Below are positions 1 through 6,929 of a DNA stretch of 64,000 nt, piece by piece. The stretch comes from Micromonospora purpureochromogenes (GTDB taxonomy: Bacteria > Actinomycetota > Actinomycetes > Mycobacteriales > Micromonosporaceae). The first letter of the stretch is position 1. Each line of letters begins with the position of its first letter. Location of the stretch: contig NZ_LT607410.1 of NCBI RefSeq assembly GCF_900091515.1, forward strand, positions 1,302,001 to 1,366,000. The letters are read 5' to 3'. The translations under genes were made by a program, and so were the position numbers. The notes beneath the pieces were generated by a model. The model did not search any database. It was not told the origin of the DNA and saw nothing but the letters and a program-made list of their open reading frames with translations.

Positions 1-439
1 CTGGCGGGCGTACGCCGACTTCACCGCGGTCGCCGACGACGGCCGGCAGACGGCGGCGACCCTCGGGGTGGACCTGGTCGCGCCCGGCGGTTACGCCCCA
101 CGGCCGCTGCCCGCCCCGGCCACCACCACGACCGTCGACGGCCTCACCGTCGGGTACGAGGGCACTCCGGAGGTCGGCAGGGCCCTCCCGCTGCGCTTCA
201 CCGTCAGCGCCGGTGGCGCCCCCGTCGCGCTGGAACGCTACCTCGGCGCGTACGGCCACCTGGTCGCCCTCCGCGAAGGCGACCTGGGCTACCTGCACGT
301 GCACCCGGTGGCGACGCCGGCGGGCGACACGGTCACCTTCCGGGTGACCGCCCCCGGGCCGGGCCGCTACCGGATGTACCTGGACTTCCAGGTGGCCGGT
401 GTGGTGCGCACCGCCGAGTTCACCGTCACCGTGCCCTGA
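1..439 (+). CDS. C-terminal part of a conserved secreted protein (5' end outside window)
   Basis: The reading frame is already open at base 2 and stops at 437-439, so only about 145 C-terminal residues are visible. The segment is a beta-rich domain with the pattern GAYGHLVALREGDLGYLHVH near the middle and a closing strand pattern like FTVTV. I recognise this from memory as a domain common in actinobacterial exported or copper/metal-related proteins, but its function is unknown to me. It ends 40 bases before the end of the convergent regulator gene. No signal peptide can be judged because the N-terminus is missing. Confidence 0.75.
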   Translation, partial: WRAYADFTAVADDGRQTAATLGVDLVAPGGYAPRPLPAPATTTTVDGLTVGYEGTPEVGRALPLRFTVSAGGAPVALERYLGAYGHLVALREGDLGYLHVHPVATPAGDTVTFRVTAPGPGRYRMYLDFQVAGVVRTAEFTVTVP

Positions 440-479
440 CGACGACGGCGGCTGCCGGGTGGCCGGGGGGACCGGTCGC

Positions 480-869
480 TCAGCCGGCTCGGCGGACCGG
501 GCGGCGAGCCAGGTAGCGAAGCAGGTCGCGGATGTGGTGCTTCTCCTCGGCCGGCACGGTCGGGTCGGCCAGCCGCTCCAGGATGACCCGCACGTCCGCC
601 TCGACGGGGGAGTCGTCGGCCCGGCGACGCGGCGCGGGACCGGCGTCGGGCAGCCCGAGCGCCCGGAACGCCGCCGCGACGGGCAGGTCGAGGGCCGCGC
701 AGAACCCGCGCACCTTGGCCAGCTCGGGATAGTCCTGCCAGTCGCCGGCGAGCCAACGGAAGACGGTGGAGCGGCCGACCCCGGTGTGCGCCGCCAGGTC
801 GCTCACCGTCCAACCCCGCTCGTCGCGGGCGTCGTCGATGGCACGTCGCACGAAACGTGCGAAGGCCAT
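480..869 (-). CDS. XRE-type helix-turn-helix regulator
   Basis: A 129-residue DNA-binding protein. The helix-turn-helix lies at about residues 20-45 (WTVSDLAAHTGVGRSTVFRW), followed by a short helical tail rich in Glu and Arg. I chose the ATG at 869 because AGAGG sits 11 bases upstream; an in-frame ATG at 896 would add nine residues but has AGGA directly abutting it. The gene is divergent from the small membrane protein at 1154. A perfect 7+7 dyad at 1065-1084 lies between the two genes and is a candidate operator. Ligand and regulon are unknown. Confidence 0.8.
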   Translation of the reverse strand: MAFARFVRRAIDDARDERGWTVSDLAAHTGVGRSTVFRWLAGDWQDYPELAKVRGFCAALDLPVAAAFRALGLPDAGPAPRRRADDSPVEADVRVILERLADPTVPAEEKHHIRDLLRYLARRPVRRAG

Positions 870-1064
870 CTGCGGTGATACCTCTGCGGAACCCATTCCT
901 GCGGGGTCTTCCCTTTCCGGCCGGAGCCCAGATTCGGTGCGCCCTCCCAGGGTAGTACGACAAGGTGTCGGAGCAGCCGACCGATCGACCCGAACGTCCC
1001 GCCGACCGGACTTCGGCGTCGGTGGGCGCCGCATCCCGGCATTTGTGCTGGTCCTGAGGTCAGC

Positions 1065-1084
1065 GTTGATAGACAGGTATCAAC
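1065..1084. promoter_or_regulatory. Perfect dyad, candidate operator
   Basis: GTTGATA and TATCAAC are exact inverted repeats separated by six bases. The site lies between the divergent XRE regulator (start 869) and the membrane protein gene (start 1154), and is AT-rich compared with its surroundings. A TAAGCT box follows directly at 1085-1090 and could be a -10 for the rightward gene, so a bound protein would overlap that promoter. Binding by the neighbouring XRE protein is inferred. Confidence 0.45.
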
Positions 1085-1153
1085 TAAGCTCGACGCGCCG
1101 GCGCCACCAGCGACGTGGCGCTGACGAGTCCCGGTGCACCGATGAGGAGCAGC

Positions 1154-1594
1154 ATGGCCGACCCCGTCCTTCCGGTGCCGCACCGCCCGGGTGCGGTCAG
1201 TATGTTCTTCGTGGCCAAGGCCGGCGTGTTCGCCCTCGGCTGCTGGATCTGGCTGCTGGTGCTGGTGCTGACCGGCGACGAGGCCACCGGCGCGCACGTG
1301 CTGGCCGCCACCGGCGCGATCACCACCACCCTGGTCGGCGTGGTGCTCGGCATTCGGCTGGCGTTGCAGCGCAGCGCCGCCGTCCGGCACGCCGAGTTGA
1401 AGCGGCTGCTGGTCGACATCTCCTGGAACGCCTTCGCCGCCGCCGGCAACGCCGAGACCTCGGGCAAGGTCGTCCCGTTCCCCACCGCGCCGGGCGAGGA
1501 CGAGCGATCTCCGCGGGAACGGATCTCGGTGTTCGACCGGGCCCCGGGGGGCGAGCGGTCGGGGCGGGACCGGGGCGGCGACCGCCGTCGCTGA
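1154..1594 (+). CDS. Small membrane protein with two TM segments
   Basis: A 146-residue protein with two hydrophobic helices near residues 17-40 (ending in WIWLLVLVLTG) and 46-70 (GAITTTLVGVVLGIRLAL), followed by a charged cytoplasmic tail very rich in Arg, Asp and Gly. The ATG at 1154 is preceded by GAGGAG at 1144-1149, a good ribosome site; an ATG at 1142 is possible but lacks one. No enzymatic motif is visible. It is probably an uncharacterised actinobacterial inner-membrane protein, perhaps controlled by the divergent XRE regulator. Function unknown. Confidence 0.7.
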   Translation: MADPVLPVPHRPGAVSMFFVAKAGVFALGCWIWLLVLVLTGDEATGAHVLAATGAITTTLVGVVLGIRLALQRSAAVRHAELKRLLVDISWNAFAAAGNAETSGKVVPFPTAPGEDERSPRERISVFDRAPGGERSGRDRGGDRRR

Positions 1595-1639
1595 CCCGCG
1601 CCGCCGCCGACCTCAGGGGGTCGTCGGGGGCGGCCGGTC

Positions 1640-2797
1640 TCAGGCTGTCGGGCCGGCCTCGGTCAGCAGCGTCTCCAGGCGCGGCGTGATCCGCCACTGG
1701 TCGACCAGGTCCCGGTACTCGGCCCGCTGCCCCTGGGTCGGCCCGGTGCCGGTACGGCGGGCCCGGATCAGCAGGTTGCGCGGGGTGTGCCGGGAATCGA
1801 CGAACTCCACCACCTCGGCCCGGTAGCCGTGCAGCCGGAGCAGGCCGGCGCGCAGCGAGTCGGTGAGCACGTCGGCGAAGCGTTCCCGCAGGATGCCCTG
1901 CCGGGTCAGCAGCTCGTACGGCGCGGGAGCCGGGTGCGCGCGTAGCTGCGCGGCGATGTCGTGGTGGCAACACGGGGCGGCGAGCACCCACCGGGCGTCC
2001 CAGCGCACCGCGCGGGCCAGCGCCTCGTCGGTGGCGGTGTCGCAGGCGTGCAGCGCCAGCACCAGGTCCGGGGCGGGCTCGACCACCGCGTCGGCGATGG
2101 TGCCGGCCACGAAGGAGACCTGGTCGGCCCAGCCGAGCCGCTCGGCCAGCTCGGTGTTGCGCCGCCGCTGGTCCTCGCGGACGTCCACGCCGACCAGCTC
2201 GACGTCGAGACCCCGCTGGGTCAGGTAGCGGTGCGCGGCGAAGGTCAGGTACGCGTTGCCGCAGCCCAGGTCCACCACCCGCAGCGGGCCGGTCAGCTCG
2301 TCGGGGAGCGTGGCGGCGAGCGCGCGCAGGAACGCGTCGACCTGGCGGCGCTTGGCGGCCGAGCCGCCGATCTCGGCGAAGATCGGGTCGCCCGGGTCGA
2401 GCAGGTACTCCTTGGCGCGGTCGTGGCCACCCGGCTCGGCGTCCGGGCGGCTCGCCGCCGCCCGGTGCACCTGCGCCTCGCCGGACTTGGTCACCCGGAG
2501 CTGGAGCGTGGCGTCCGCGGTCTCCACGTGCCAGTTGCCGAACGGCTCGGCCAGCAGCGCGTCGACCGCCGCGCCGGCCTCCGCCCCCGGAGCCACGTTG
2601 CGGGTGTACGGCCGGGCGCCGTCGGAGGTGGAGATCTGCAATCGGGGGCCGGCCTTGAGCGCGACCGGGCGCAGCTCGGCGCGGACCACCGAGGGGCGCT
2701 GCCCACGGCGGCGACCGGCGGCGACCGCGCGGGTCAGCGCGGGGTCGAGCAGCAGGGCCCGGACCTCGGTCAGGGCGGCGTCCAACGGTTCCGGCAT
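1640..2797 (-). CDS. Class I SAM-dependent methyltransferase
   Basis: A 385-residue enzyme. The C-terminal half carries a Rossmann methyltransferase fold: motif I VVDLGCGNAYLTF near residue 175-187 binds SAM, followed by an acidic strand end (VELVGVDVRED) and a later motif LVLALHACDTATDEAL that resembles methyltransferases acting on RNA or small molecules. The N-terminal 150 residues form a separate domain of unknown role. The ATG at 2797 is preceded by a purine-rich GGAAGG about 11 bases upstream. Substrate cannot be told from sequence. It stands alone, convergent with nothing, and its upstream region holds the large palindrome at 2923-2993. Confidence 0.8.
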   Translation of the reverse strand: MPEPLDAALTEVRALLLDPALTRAVAAGRRRGQRPSVVRAELRPVALKAGPRLQISTSDGARPYTRNVAPGAEAGAAVDALLAEPFGNWHVETADATLQLRVTKSGEAQVHRAAASRPDAEPGGHDRAKEYLLDPGDPIFAEIGGSAAKRRQVDAFLRALAATLPDELTGPLRVVDLGCGNAYLTFAAHRYLTQRGLDVELVGVDVREDQRRRNTELAERLGWADQVSFVAGTIADAVVEPAPDLVLALHACDTATDEALARAVRWDARWVLAAPCCHHDIAAQLRAHPAPAPYELLTRQGILRERFADVLTDSLRAGLLRLHGYRAEVVEFVDSRHTPRNLLIRARRTGTGPTQGQRAEYRDLVDQWRITPRLETLLTEAGPTA

Positions 2798-2922
2798 CCC
2801 ACCATCTTCCTTCCTGGTCCGGGCCGCCCGTCGGCAGGCCACCGCATGGTGCCGTGCGTCGCTCGTCCGCCGCGCCGGACCGGTCCCCGCGCGTCGGCCG
2901 ACACCGGAGCACCCGGGCGGAC

Positions 2923-2993
2923 GCTTTGCTCTGCTGCCTCGACGGCAACACCGCAGGCGGTTTTGTGTTGCGGTCGAGGCAGCAGAGCAAAGC
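2923..2993. repeat. Long near-perfect palindrome (29-bp stem)
   Basis: Outer arms of 21 bases at 2923-2943 and 2973-2993 are exact inverted repeats. After one mismatch, inner arms of 7 bases (GCAACAC at 2945-2951 and GTGTTGC at 2965-2971) continue the stem around a 13-base loop containing TTTT. It lies downstream of the helicase gene (ends 3136) and upstream of the methyltransferase start (2797), both on the minus strand. It could be a strong terminator, but the stem is far longer than needed and looks like a dispersed repeat or miniature element. Confidence 0.85.
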
Positions 2994-3135
2994 CTGCGGG
3001 CAAGCTCCCTGGGGACGGGCGCCAGGTCGGAGTCCGGTCAGGAGCCGCACCGGAGAACCGTCGAAATCCGGCACCGGAAAAGGGGACGTCCCCCGAACCG
3101 GTGAACGGTGCGGGGGACGTCGGGTGTCGCAGCGG

Positions 3136-4851
3136 TCAGTCGGCGATCGCCTCGGCCGGGGTACCGGCACCGGAGCCGCCACGGCGGCGCCGGCGACGGC
3201 GCGGCTTCGACGACTCGCCCTCGACGGCGGCCACGGCCGGCTCCGGGGAGCCGGTGTCGGTGGCGACCGCCGCGGTCGACTCGCCCGCGACCGCCTCGCC
3301 GGCCCGGCGACGACGCCGGCGGCGGGGGGTGCGGGTGCCTTCCTCGGCGGCGGCGTCGGCCGGCGCGTCGGCGGCCGACGTGCCGGCGTCGGAGTGACCG
3401 CCGCCCCGGCGCTCGCCCCGGCCCCGGCCCTCGCCACGGCTCTCGCCACGGCTCTCGCCACGGCCCTCGCCACGGCCCTCGCCACGGCTGTCGCCGCGCC
3501 GGGAGCCCCGGCCGCTCTCGCCGCGCCGTGGCCGGCCGCCCAGGTCCTCCTCGACCTCGGCGGAGAGCCCGGCGCGGGTCCGCTCGGCGGTCGGCAGGGT
3601 GCCGGTGATCTCGGTGGAGATGCCGAGGTCGGTGTAGAGGTGCGGAGAGGTGTGGTACGTCTCCGGCGGCTCCGGCATCTCCAGGCCGAGCGTCTTGTCG
3701 ATGATCCGCCAGCGGGGCATGTCGTCCCAGTCGACGAAGGTCACCGCGACGCCCGTGGCCCCGGCCCGGCCGGTACGACCGATCCGGTGGGTGTAGGTGT
3801 CCTGGTCCTCGGGGCAGTCGTAGTTGATGACGTGGGTGACGCCACTGACGTCGATGCCCCGGGCCGCCACGTCGGTGGCGACCAGAGTGTCGATCTTCCC
3901 GGCCCGGAACGCCCGCAGTGCCCGCTCACGGGCGCCCTGACCCAGATCGCCGTGGACGGCGGCGACCGCGAAGCCGCGGAAGTCGAGGTCCTCGGCCACC
4001 CGGTCGGCGGCCCGCTTGGTCCGGGTGAAGATCATGGTCAGTCCGCGCCCCTCGGCCTGGAGGATCCGGGCCACGATCTCGACCTTGTTCATCGAGTGGG
4101 TGCGGTAGGCCAGCTGCTGGGTCTGCGGCGACGGGCCGGTCTCGGCGGTGTGCCCGGCGTGGATCGTCATCGGACGGCGCAGGAAGCGCCGGGAGAGCGT
4201 GACGATCGGGTCCGGCATGGTGGCCGAGAAGAGCATGGTCTGCCGGTCCTCCGGCAGCATCGCCAGGATCTTCTCGACGTCGTCGAGGAAGCCCAGGTCG
4301 AGCATCCGGTCGGCCTCGTCGAGAACCAGCGCGCGCACCCGGTCGAGCCGCAGGTGCTTCTGCTTCTGCAGGTCCATCAGCCGGCCGGGCGTGCCGACCA
4401 GGATCTCCACGCCCTTGCGCAGCGCGTCGATCTGCGGCTCGTACGCCACGCCGCCGTAGATCGGCAGCACCCGGACGCCCCGGGTCCGGCCCGCGGCGGC
4501 GAGGTCCTTGGCGACCTGGATGCCCAGCTCGCGGGTGGGGACGACGACCAGTGCCTGGGGCACGCCGTCGCTGCCCTCGCCCGGCGCGAAGACCCGCTCC
4601 AGCAGCGGTACGCCGAAGCCGAGGGTCTTGCCGGTGCCGGTCGGCGCCTGGCCGATCATGTCGGTGCCGCGCAGCGCGATCGGGATCGCGTACTCCTGGA
4701 TCGCGAAGGCGCGGGTGATGCCCGCCGCGGCCAGGGCCACGACGGTCTCGGGCCGCGCACCGAGCGCGGCGAAGGTGGGGGCCTCCGGACGGACCGGGGC
4801 GGTGGGGGCCAGTTCGTGGCCACCCAGCTCTTCGAGAATCTGTTCGCTCAT
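3136..4851 (-). CDS. rhlE: DEAD-box RNA helicase, RhlE-like
   Basis: A 571-residue ATP-dependent RNA helicase for RNA remodelling or decay. Motifs run in order: Q-motif FAIQEYAIP, Walker A APTGTGKT (about 69-76), PTRELG, TPGRL, DEAD (about 178-181), SAT, ARGID and HRIGRTGRAG. After about residue 440 a long disordered tail follows with RGE/RGESRGE repeats and two runs of arginines (RRRRRRR), typical of actinobacterial RhlE and likely to bind RNA. The start ATG at 4851 gives the expected MSEQILEEL N-terminus, though no strong ribosome site precedes it. The neighbourhood (ferritin-like, DUF3107, TetR) matches that of M. tuberculosis rhlE (Rv3211). Confidence 0.9.
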   Translation of the reverse strand: MSEQILEELGGHELAPTAPVRPEAPTFAALGARPETVVALAAAGITRAFAIQEYAIPIALRGTDMIGQAPTGTGKTLGFGVPLLERVFAPGEGSDGVPQALVVVPTRELGIQVAKDLAAAGRTRGVRVLPIYGGVAYEPQIDALRKGVEILVGTPGRLMDLQKQKHLRLDRVRALVLDEADRMLDLGFLDDVEKILAMLPEDRQTMLFSATMPDPIVTLSRRFLRRPMTIHAGHTAETGPSPQTQQLAYRTHSMNKVEIVARILQAEGRGLTMIFTRTKRAADRVAEDLDFRGFAVAAVHGDLGQGARERALRAFRAGKIDTLVATDVAARGIDVSGVTHVINYDCPEDQDTYTHRIGRTGRAGATGVAVTFVDWDDMPRWRIIDKTLGLEMPEPPETYHTSPHLYTDLGISTEITGTLPTAERTRAGLSAEVEEDLGGRPRRGESGRGSRRGDSRGEGRGEGRGESRGESRGEGRGRGERRGGGHSDAGTSAADAPADAAAEEGTRTPRRRRRRRAGEAVAGESTAAVATDTGSPEPAVAAVEGESSKPRRRRRRRGGSGAGTPAEAIAD

Positions 4852-5082
4852 CTGGATCTGGGGGTGCCCTCTCGTGGTGCGCCCCGTCTTGTCCTCAGGG
4901 CGCGTTCGGTTTGGCGCGGGCCACGCGGTCGGGGGCGGATTCGCCGAGCCGGACCGGGCCGCACGCGCGCCGCAGGCAGGACTTCGATCAGATCGGCGCC
5001 CGCGGCAACTGCTCCATACTACCCGAGCGACCCTGCGCGCGTCCCCGAGCGCGGTGACCGGCACTTCGCCGGGGGTGTCATT

Positions 5083-5098
5083 TGTGACCTGCGTCACT
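5083..5098. promoter_or_regulatory. Crp/GlxR-type binding site
   Basis: TGTGA-N6-TCACT matches the cAMP receptor protein consensus TGTGA-N6-TCACA at nine of ten defined positions. It lies between the divergent rhlE (start 4851) and ferritin-like gene (leaderless start 5143), with its centre about 52 bases before the latter start. Control by a Crp homologue is inferred. Confidence 0.55.
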
Positions 5099-5130
5099 GT
5101 TTTTGGGTCTCGGTGTGCCCGTTTGGGCGG

Positions 5131-5136
5131 TACCCT
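5131..5136 (+). promoter_or_regulatory. -10 box of leaderless ferritin-like gene
   Basis: TACCCT fits the actinobacterial TANNNT -10 element and ends six bases before the GTG at 5143. Transcription would therefore begin at or beside the start codon. No ribosome site is present, consistent with a leaderless message. No clear -35 is seen. Confidence 0.55.
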
Positions 5137-5142
5137 GCGCTC

Positions 5143-5790
5143 GTGTCCGCCCCGACAACATCCGAGGCCGTGGTCGACCTGCTCGGCCTGGTCGCCTACG
5201 GCGAGCTGCTCGCCTTCGACCGGATGGCCGCCGACGCCCGACTCGCCCCCGACCTGCGCCGCCGGGCCGCGCTGAGCGAGATGGCCGCCGCCGAGATCGG
5301 TAACTACCGGCGCCTCGCCTACCGGCTGGCCGCGCTCGGGGTGTCACCCGACGACGCGATGGCGCCGTATGTCGGGCCGTTGCAGGCGTACCACGACTCG
5401 ACCGAGCCGAAGGACTGGCTGGAGGCGGTCACCAAGGCGTACGTCGGTGACGCGATCACGGACGACTTCCTGGGCGAAATTGCCGACACGCTGGACGAAC
5501 CGGACCGGCAGCTCGTGCTGGACGTGCTGCACGAGTCCCGGTACGCCGAGTTCGCCGCGGCCGAGATGCGCGCGGCGATCGGGGCCGACCCGCGGGTGGC
5601 CAACCGGCTGTCGATGTGGGCGCGGCGGCTCGTCGGCGAGGCGCTGTCCCAGGCGGGCCGGGTCGCGGCGGCGGACCGGGGCGCGTTGACCGCGCTGATC
5701 GCGCGGGACGGCACGGACGTGCAGGCGACGTTCCGCCGGCTCACCGCCAAGCACACCGCCCGGATGGCCGCCGTCGGGCTGAACAACTGA
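5143..5790 (+). CDS. Ferritin-like fold protein (Rv3210c-like)
   Basis: A 215-residue helical protein of the ferritin-like superfamily, with regularly spaced Glu residues in helices (for example YGELLAFDRMA and LSEMAAAEIGNY), reminiscent of a di-iron helical bundle related to tRNA hydroxylases. Whether metal ligands are complete cannot be settled by eye. The GTG at 5143 is chosen because a -10 box sits six bases upstream (leaderless). A Crp-like site lies further upstream. Gene order with rhlE, DUF3107 and TetR matches the M. tuberculosis Rv3208-Rv3211 region, supporting a conserved but unclear housekeeping role. Confidence 0.75.
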   Translation: MSAPTTSEAVVDLLGLVAYGELLAFDRMAADARLAPDLRRRAALSEMAAAEIGNYRRLAYRLAALGVSPDDAMAPYVGPLQAYHDSTEPKDWLEAVTKAYVGDAITDDFLGEIADTLDEPDRQLVLDVLHESRYAEFAAAEMRAAIGADPRVANRLSMWARRLVGEALSQAGRVAAADRGALTALIARDGTDVQATFRRLTAKHTARMAAVGLNN

Positions 5791-5847
5791 CCCGCCCGGT
5801 CGGGCCCGGCCCGCGGCGGGCGCACCCGCCGCGGTGGCCGGACCGGA

Positions 5848-6075
5848 TCAGCGGACGGTGAACCCGACCGCCCGCGGGGACGCCTCGGCGATCTCGACGT
5901 AGGCGACCTTGTTGACCGGCACGATGACCCGCCGGCCCTTCTCGTCGGTCAGGGACAGCGTCCCCTCGTCCTTGCCGAAGGCGTCGGTCACGATCTGCTC
6001 GATCTCGGCCGGCGACTGCGCGCTCTCCAGAACCAGCTCGCGCGGCGCGTACTGCACGCCGATCTTGACCTCCAC
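5848..6075 (-). CDS. DUF3107 family small protein (TB9.4-like)
   Basis: A 75-residue protein beginning MEVKIGVQYAPRELV, with a compact alpha-beta pattern and the ending VAYVEIAEASPRAVGF. It matches the DUF3107 family, whose M. tuberculosis member Rv3208A (TB9.4) is a small conserved actinobacterial protein of unknown biochemical role. It follows the TetR gene on the same strand with a 65-base gap and may be co-transcribed with it. GAGG lies just upstream of the ATG. Confidence 0.85.
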   Translation of the reverse strand: MEVKIGVQYAPRELVLESAQSPAEIEQIVTDAFGKDEGTLSLTDEKGRRVIVPVNKVAYVEIAEASPRAVGFTVR

Positions 6076-6140
6076 TGTGCCTCCTCAGGTGGGCGAAAGA
6101 GCCGCCGTTGGGAAGGCTATCCGATCTCGGGGCCGGATGT

Positions 6141-6779
6141 TCAGGCTGACTCACCTTGCAGCGGGAAGCTCGCGATCCCACGCCACGACAGCGCCGCGAC
6201 CAGCGCCTCCGCCTCCGCCTTGGGCACCTGGCGACCGCCGGCCAGCCAGAACTGGGCGGCCGTCTCGGCCGCCCCGACCAGACCGGAGGCGAGCAGCTCG
6301 GCGTGCTCGCGGCTGACGCCGGTGTCCGAGATGATGGTGTCGGTGATCGCCGCGATGGCGCCCTGCTCGACCCGCTCGACGCGCTGCCGCACCGCCGGGT
6401 CGTTGCGCAGGTCCGACTCGAAGACGAGACGGAACGCCTCGCTCTCGTGGTCGACGAAGTCGAAGTAGGCGCGGACCGAGGCCCCGACCCGCTCCTTGTT
6501 GTCGCTGGTACCGCGCATCGCGTCGTGCACCTTGGCGACCATGGCGTCACAGTGCGTGTCGAGCAGCGCCAGGTAGAGCTCCATTTTGCCGGGAAAGTGC
6601 TGGTAGAGCACCGGCTTGGAGACCCCCGCCCGCTCGGCGATGTCGTCCATCGCGGCAGCGTGGTAACCCTGCGCGACGAACACCTCCTGCGCTGCCGCGA
6701 GCAGCTGCTTACGGCGGGCCGAGCGGGGCAGCCTGGTGGGCCGGCCGGCGGTCTGCGCACCGTTCCCCACAGCGGTCAT
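6141..6779 (-). CDS. TetR-family regulator (Rv3208-like)
   Basis: A 212-residue repressor. The N-terminal helix-turn-helix is clear at about residues 25-70: ARRKQLLAAAQEVF, then MDDIAERAGVSKPVLYQHFP. The helical C-terminal half would bind an unknown ligand and form a dimer. It is upstream of DUF3107 and divergent from the large gene at 6930. GGAGG-like sequence (GAGGTTCCC) precedes the ATG. The position matches M. tuberculosis Rv3208, a TetR protein in the same neighbourhood. A G/C-rich dyad at 6831-6848 is a possible operator. Confidence 0.88.
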   Translation of the reverse strand: MTAVGNGAQTAGRPTRLPRSARRKQLLAAAQEVFVAQGYHAAAMDDIAERAGVSKPVLYQHFPGKMELYLALLDTHCDAMVAKVHDAMRGTSDNKERVGASVRAYFDFVDHESEAFRLVFESDLRNDPAVRQRVERVEQGAIAAITDTIISDTGVSREHAELLASGLVGAAETAAQFWLAGGRQVPKAEAEALVAALSWRGIASFPLQGESA

Positions 6780-6830
6780 GGGAACCTCCGAGTTTCTTCC
6801 TACGAGCCGGCACTTTTATCCCGTACCGGT

Positions 6831-6848
6831 CCGGGGCATGTACCCCGG
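6831..6848. promoter_or_regulatory. Dyad in the TetR divergent region
   Basis: CCGGGG and CCCCGG flank a six-base centre (CATGTA). It lies 52 bases upstream of the TetR start. TetR proteins bind such dyads, but short GC palindromes are common in this genome, so this is a weak candidate. Confidence 0.25.
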
Positions 6849-6929
6849 TCCCGGAATTGGCCCGCCGCTGTAACTTATCGCCACTGTCACCACACGGTAG
6901 CCTCAGCGAGGGCGACCAAGGAGCGCGCG

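Noticed and set aside
1320..3485. Very long open frame on the minus strand spanning several genes
   Set aside because: It is a shadow frame in GC-rich DNA: Arg/Pro/Ala-rich with no domain, and it overlaps the well-supported methyltransferase and helicase genes in another frame.
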